In this document: piece after piece, positions 4,386 to 5,202 of the stretch
Layout of the letters: each line of letters begins with the position of its first letter
How positions within the stretch are numbered: the stretch's first letter is position 1
Origin: Clostridiales bacterium
Lineage (GTDB): Bacteria; Bacillota; Clostridia; Lachnospirales; WQUN01
Reading direction: 5' to 3'
Assembly: GCA_031289625.1 (NCBI GenBank)
Contig: JAITPB010000086.1
Location: 1-5,202 of the forward strand
Length of the DNA stretch: 5,202 bases
The notes under the pieces: model-generated
The model's database searches: none
Seen by the model: the letters and a program-made list of their open reading frames with translations, nothing else
Told to the model about the DNA's origin: nothing
Program-made: the position numbers and the translations under genes

Positions 4386-5202
4386 ATACAGAGAACAGAC
4401 AAGGCATTTTGATTCTGGGTATTGAAACTTCCTGCGACGAAACGGCCGCCGCGCTGACGCTGGATGGATCCACTGTGCTTTCCAATGTAATTCTTTCCCA
4501 GATAGATGTGCATCGGATCTATGGCGGCGTGGTTCCGGAGATCGCCTCCCGCAAGCATGTAGAAAATATCAGCTTCGTGGTTGAGGAGGCCTTGCGGATC
4601 GCTGGCGTCAGCAAGCGGGAGATCGGCGCGGTGGCTGTGACCTGCGGCCCTGGGTTGGTTGGCGCGCTGCTGGTCGGGCTGTCCTTTGGAAAAGCGTTGA
4701 GCTATGCCTTAAAAAAGCCGCTGATTGGCGTCAACCACATTGAAGGGCATGTTTGCGCCAACTATCTGGACAATGAAAATTTTCAGCCGCCGTTTATCTG
4801 CCTGGTGGCGTCGGGCGGGCATACCCATTTATTAGAGGTAAAAGCATACGGTGAGTACGAAGTGCTGGGAAGAACCAGGGACGACGCGGCCGGGGAAGCT
4901 TTTGACAAGGTGGCGCGCAGCCTGGGCCTTTCCTATCCTGGCGGCCCGGCGATTGACGTGCTGGCCGCCAAAGGGAACCCCAGCGCTATTTCCCTCCCGA
5001 GAGCGGAGATAAGCGGCAGCCCATATGATTTCAGTTTCAGCGGGCTGAAATCCGCTGTGCTGAATGTCCTGCAAAAAATGAAAGCGGCCGATACGATCGG
5101 TGCGGTCGATGCGATCGGTGCGGCCGGCGGCCTCCCTGTGGAAGACATTGCCGCGTCTTTTCAGCAAGCTGTGGTAGACGTTCTGGTGGAGAAAACCATC
5201 CG
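4382..5202 (+). CDS. tsaD: tRNA N6-adenosine threonylcarbamoyltransferase TsaD (cut by window edge)
   Basis: TsaD (Kae1/YgjD/Gcp family) moves the threonylcarbamoyl group from threonylcarbamoyl-AMP onto A37 of ANN-decoding tRNAs, working with TsaB and TsaE; it is essential in many bacteria. The first 273 residues are here of roughly 340 usual. Visible are ILGIETSCDETAAAL (11-25), HRIYGGVVPEIASRKHV (44-60), VTCGPGLVGALLVGLSFGKAL (87-107), the metal-binding NHIEGH (118-123), LVASGGHTHL (141-150), DDAAGEAFDKVARSLGL (168-184), YPGGPAID (185-192) and FSFSGLKSAV (217-226). The start is GTG at 4382: its first bases overlap the preceding stop (GTGA), and AAAGGA lies 8 nt upstream. No ATG precedes the conserved N-terminus. 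Residues 235-249 are a low-complexity Ala/Gly/Asp stretch made by an 18-bp tandem repeat, in a loop where the family varies in length. It is the last visible gene of the sigma-factor operon. Confidence 0.96.
   Translation, partial: MNTENRQGILILGIETSCDETAAALTLDGSTVLSNVILSQIDVHRIYGGVVPEIASRKHVENISFVVEEALRIAGVSKREIGAVAVTCGPGLVGALLVGLSFGKALSYALKKPLIGVNHIEGHVCANYLDNENFQPPFICLVASGGHTHLLEVKAYGEYEVLGRTRDDAAGEAFDKVARSLGLSYPGGPAIDVLAAKGNPSAISLPRAEISGSPYDFSFSGLKSAVLNVLQKMKAADTIGAVDAIGAAGGLPVEDIAASFQQAVVDVLVEKTI
5084..5126 (+). repeat. 18-bp in-frame tandem repeat inside tsaD
   Basis: Two 18-bp units (5084-5101 and 5102-5119) differ at only two bases, and GCGGCCG of a third unit follows (5120-5126), about 2.4 copies. 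The 12-mer CGATCGGTGCGG occurs exactly at 5094-5105 and 5112-5123. The units encode AADTIG and AVDAIG. Both base differences change an amino acid, unlike in the KGFEK array. Confidence 0.9.

Noticed and set aside
4226..4558. Minus-strand frames with FFSNPF repeats
   Set aside because: They are the reverse complement of the KGFEK repeats and run against tsaD.

Overview
The window looks like chromosomal DNA of a Bacillota (Firmicutes) bacterium, possibly a clostridial or Negativicutes-type lineage. The main reason is a long SRP RNA of about 268 nt with an Alu domain of the Bacillus subtilis kind, in place of the short 4.5S form of Proteobacteria. Sigma-A promoters close to consensus, strong purine-rich ribosome binding sites and a class I ECF sigma factor with a zinc-finger anti-sigma factor agree with this. 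Genus cannot be decided from the sequence alone. I see no insertion sequences, phage genes, CRISPR arrays or tRNAs.

Left part (1-1042, minus strand): a two-gene operon of the non-oxidative pentose phosphate pathway. It reads from a sigma-A promoter (1014-1042) through a short TalC-type transaldolase (342-989) into transketolase (1-345, cut by the window edge). The two genes overlap by an ATGA.

Middle (1156-2336): the SRP RNA gene (plus strand) has its own promoter with a consensus -35 box and a near-consensus -10 box. It runs towards a sugar-phosphate isomerase/epimerase-like TIM-barrel gene (minus strand, 1474-2250), whose stop codon lies only 15 nt past the RNA's 3' end. That gene has a fully consensus sigma-A promoter (2308-2336). 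A perfect 14-bp palindrome lies upstream of it, in the space shared with the divergent sigma-factor operon.

Right part (2478-5202, plus strand): a tight four-gene cluster with every junction overlapping. It contains an ECF sigma factor, a zinc-binding membrane anti-sigma factor, an unrecognised multi-pass membrane protein ending in four KGFEK repeats, and tsaD (tRNA t6A synthesis, cut by the right edge). The overlaps are 11, 4 and 4 nt, so translational coupling is likely. The sigma/anti-sigma pair probably senses an envelope signal. The membrane protein may be part of that module, and the essential tRNA-modification gene sits at the end of it. The KGFEK-coding repeats also supply the Shine-Dalgarno sequence of tsaD.

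No clearly new system is proven here. The points most worth a second look are the repeat array that is both coding sequence and ribosome binding site for tsaD, the in-frame 18-bp tandem repeat inside tsaD, the stress-sigma/tsaD arrangement, and a base change in the protein-binding loop of the SRP RNA.
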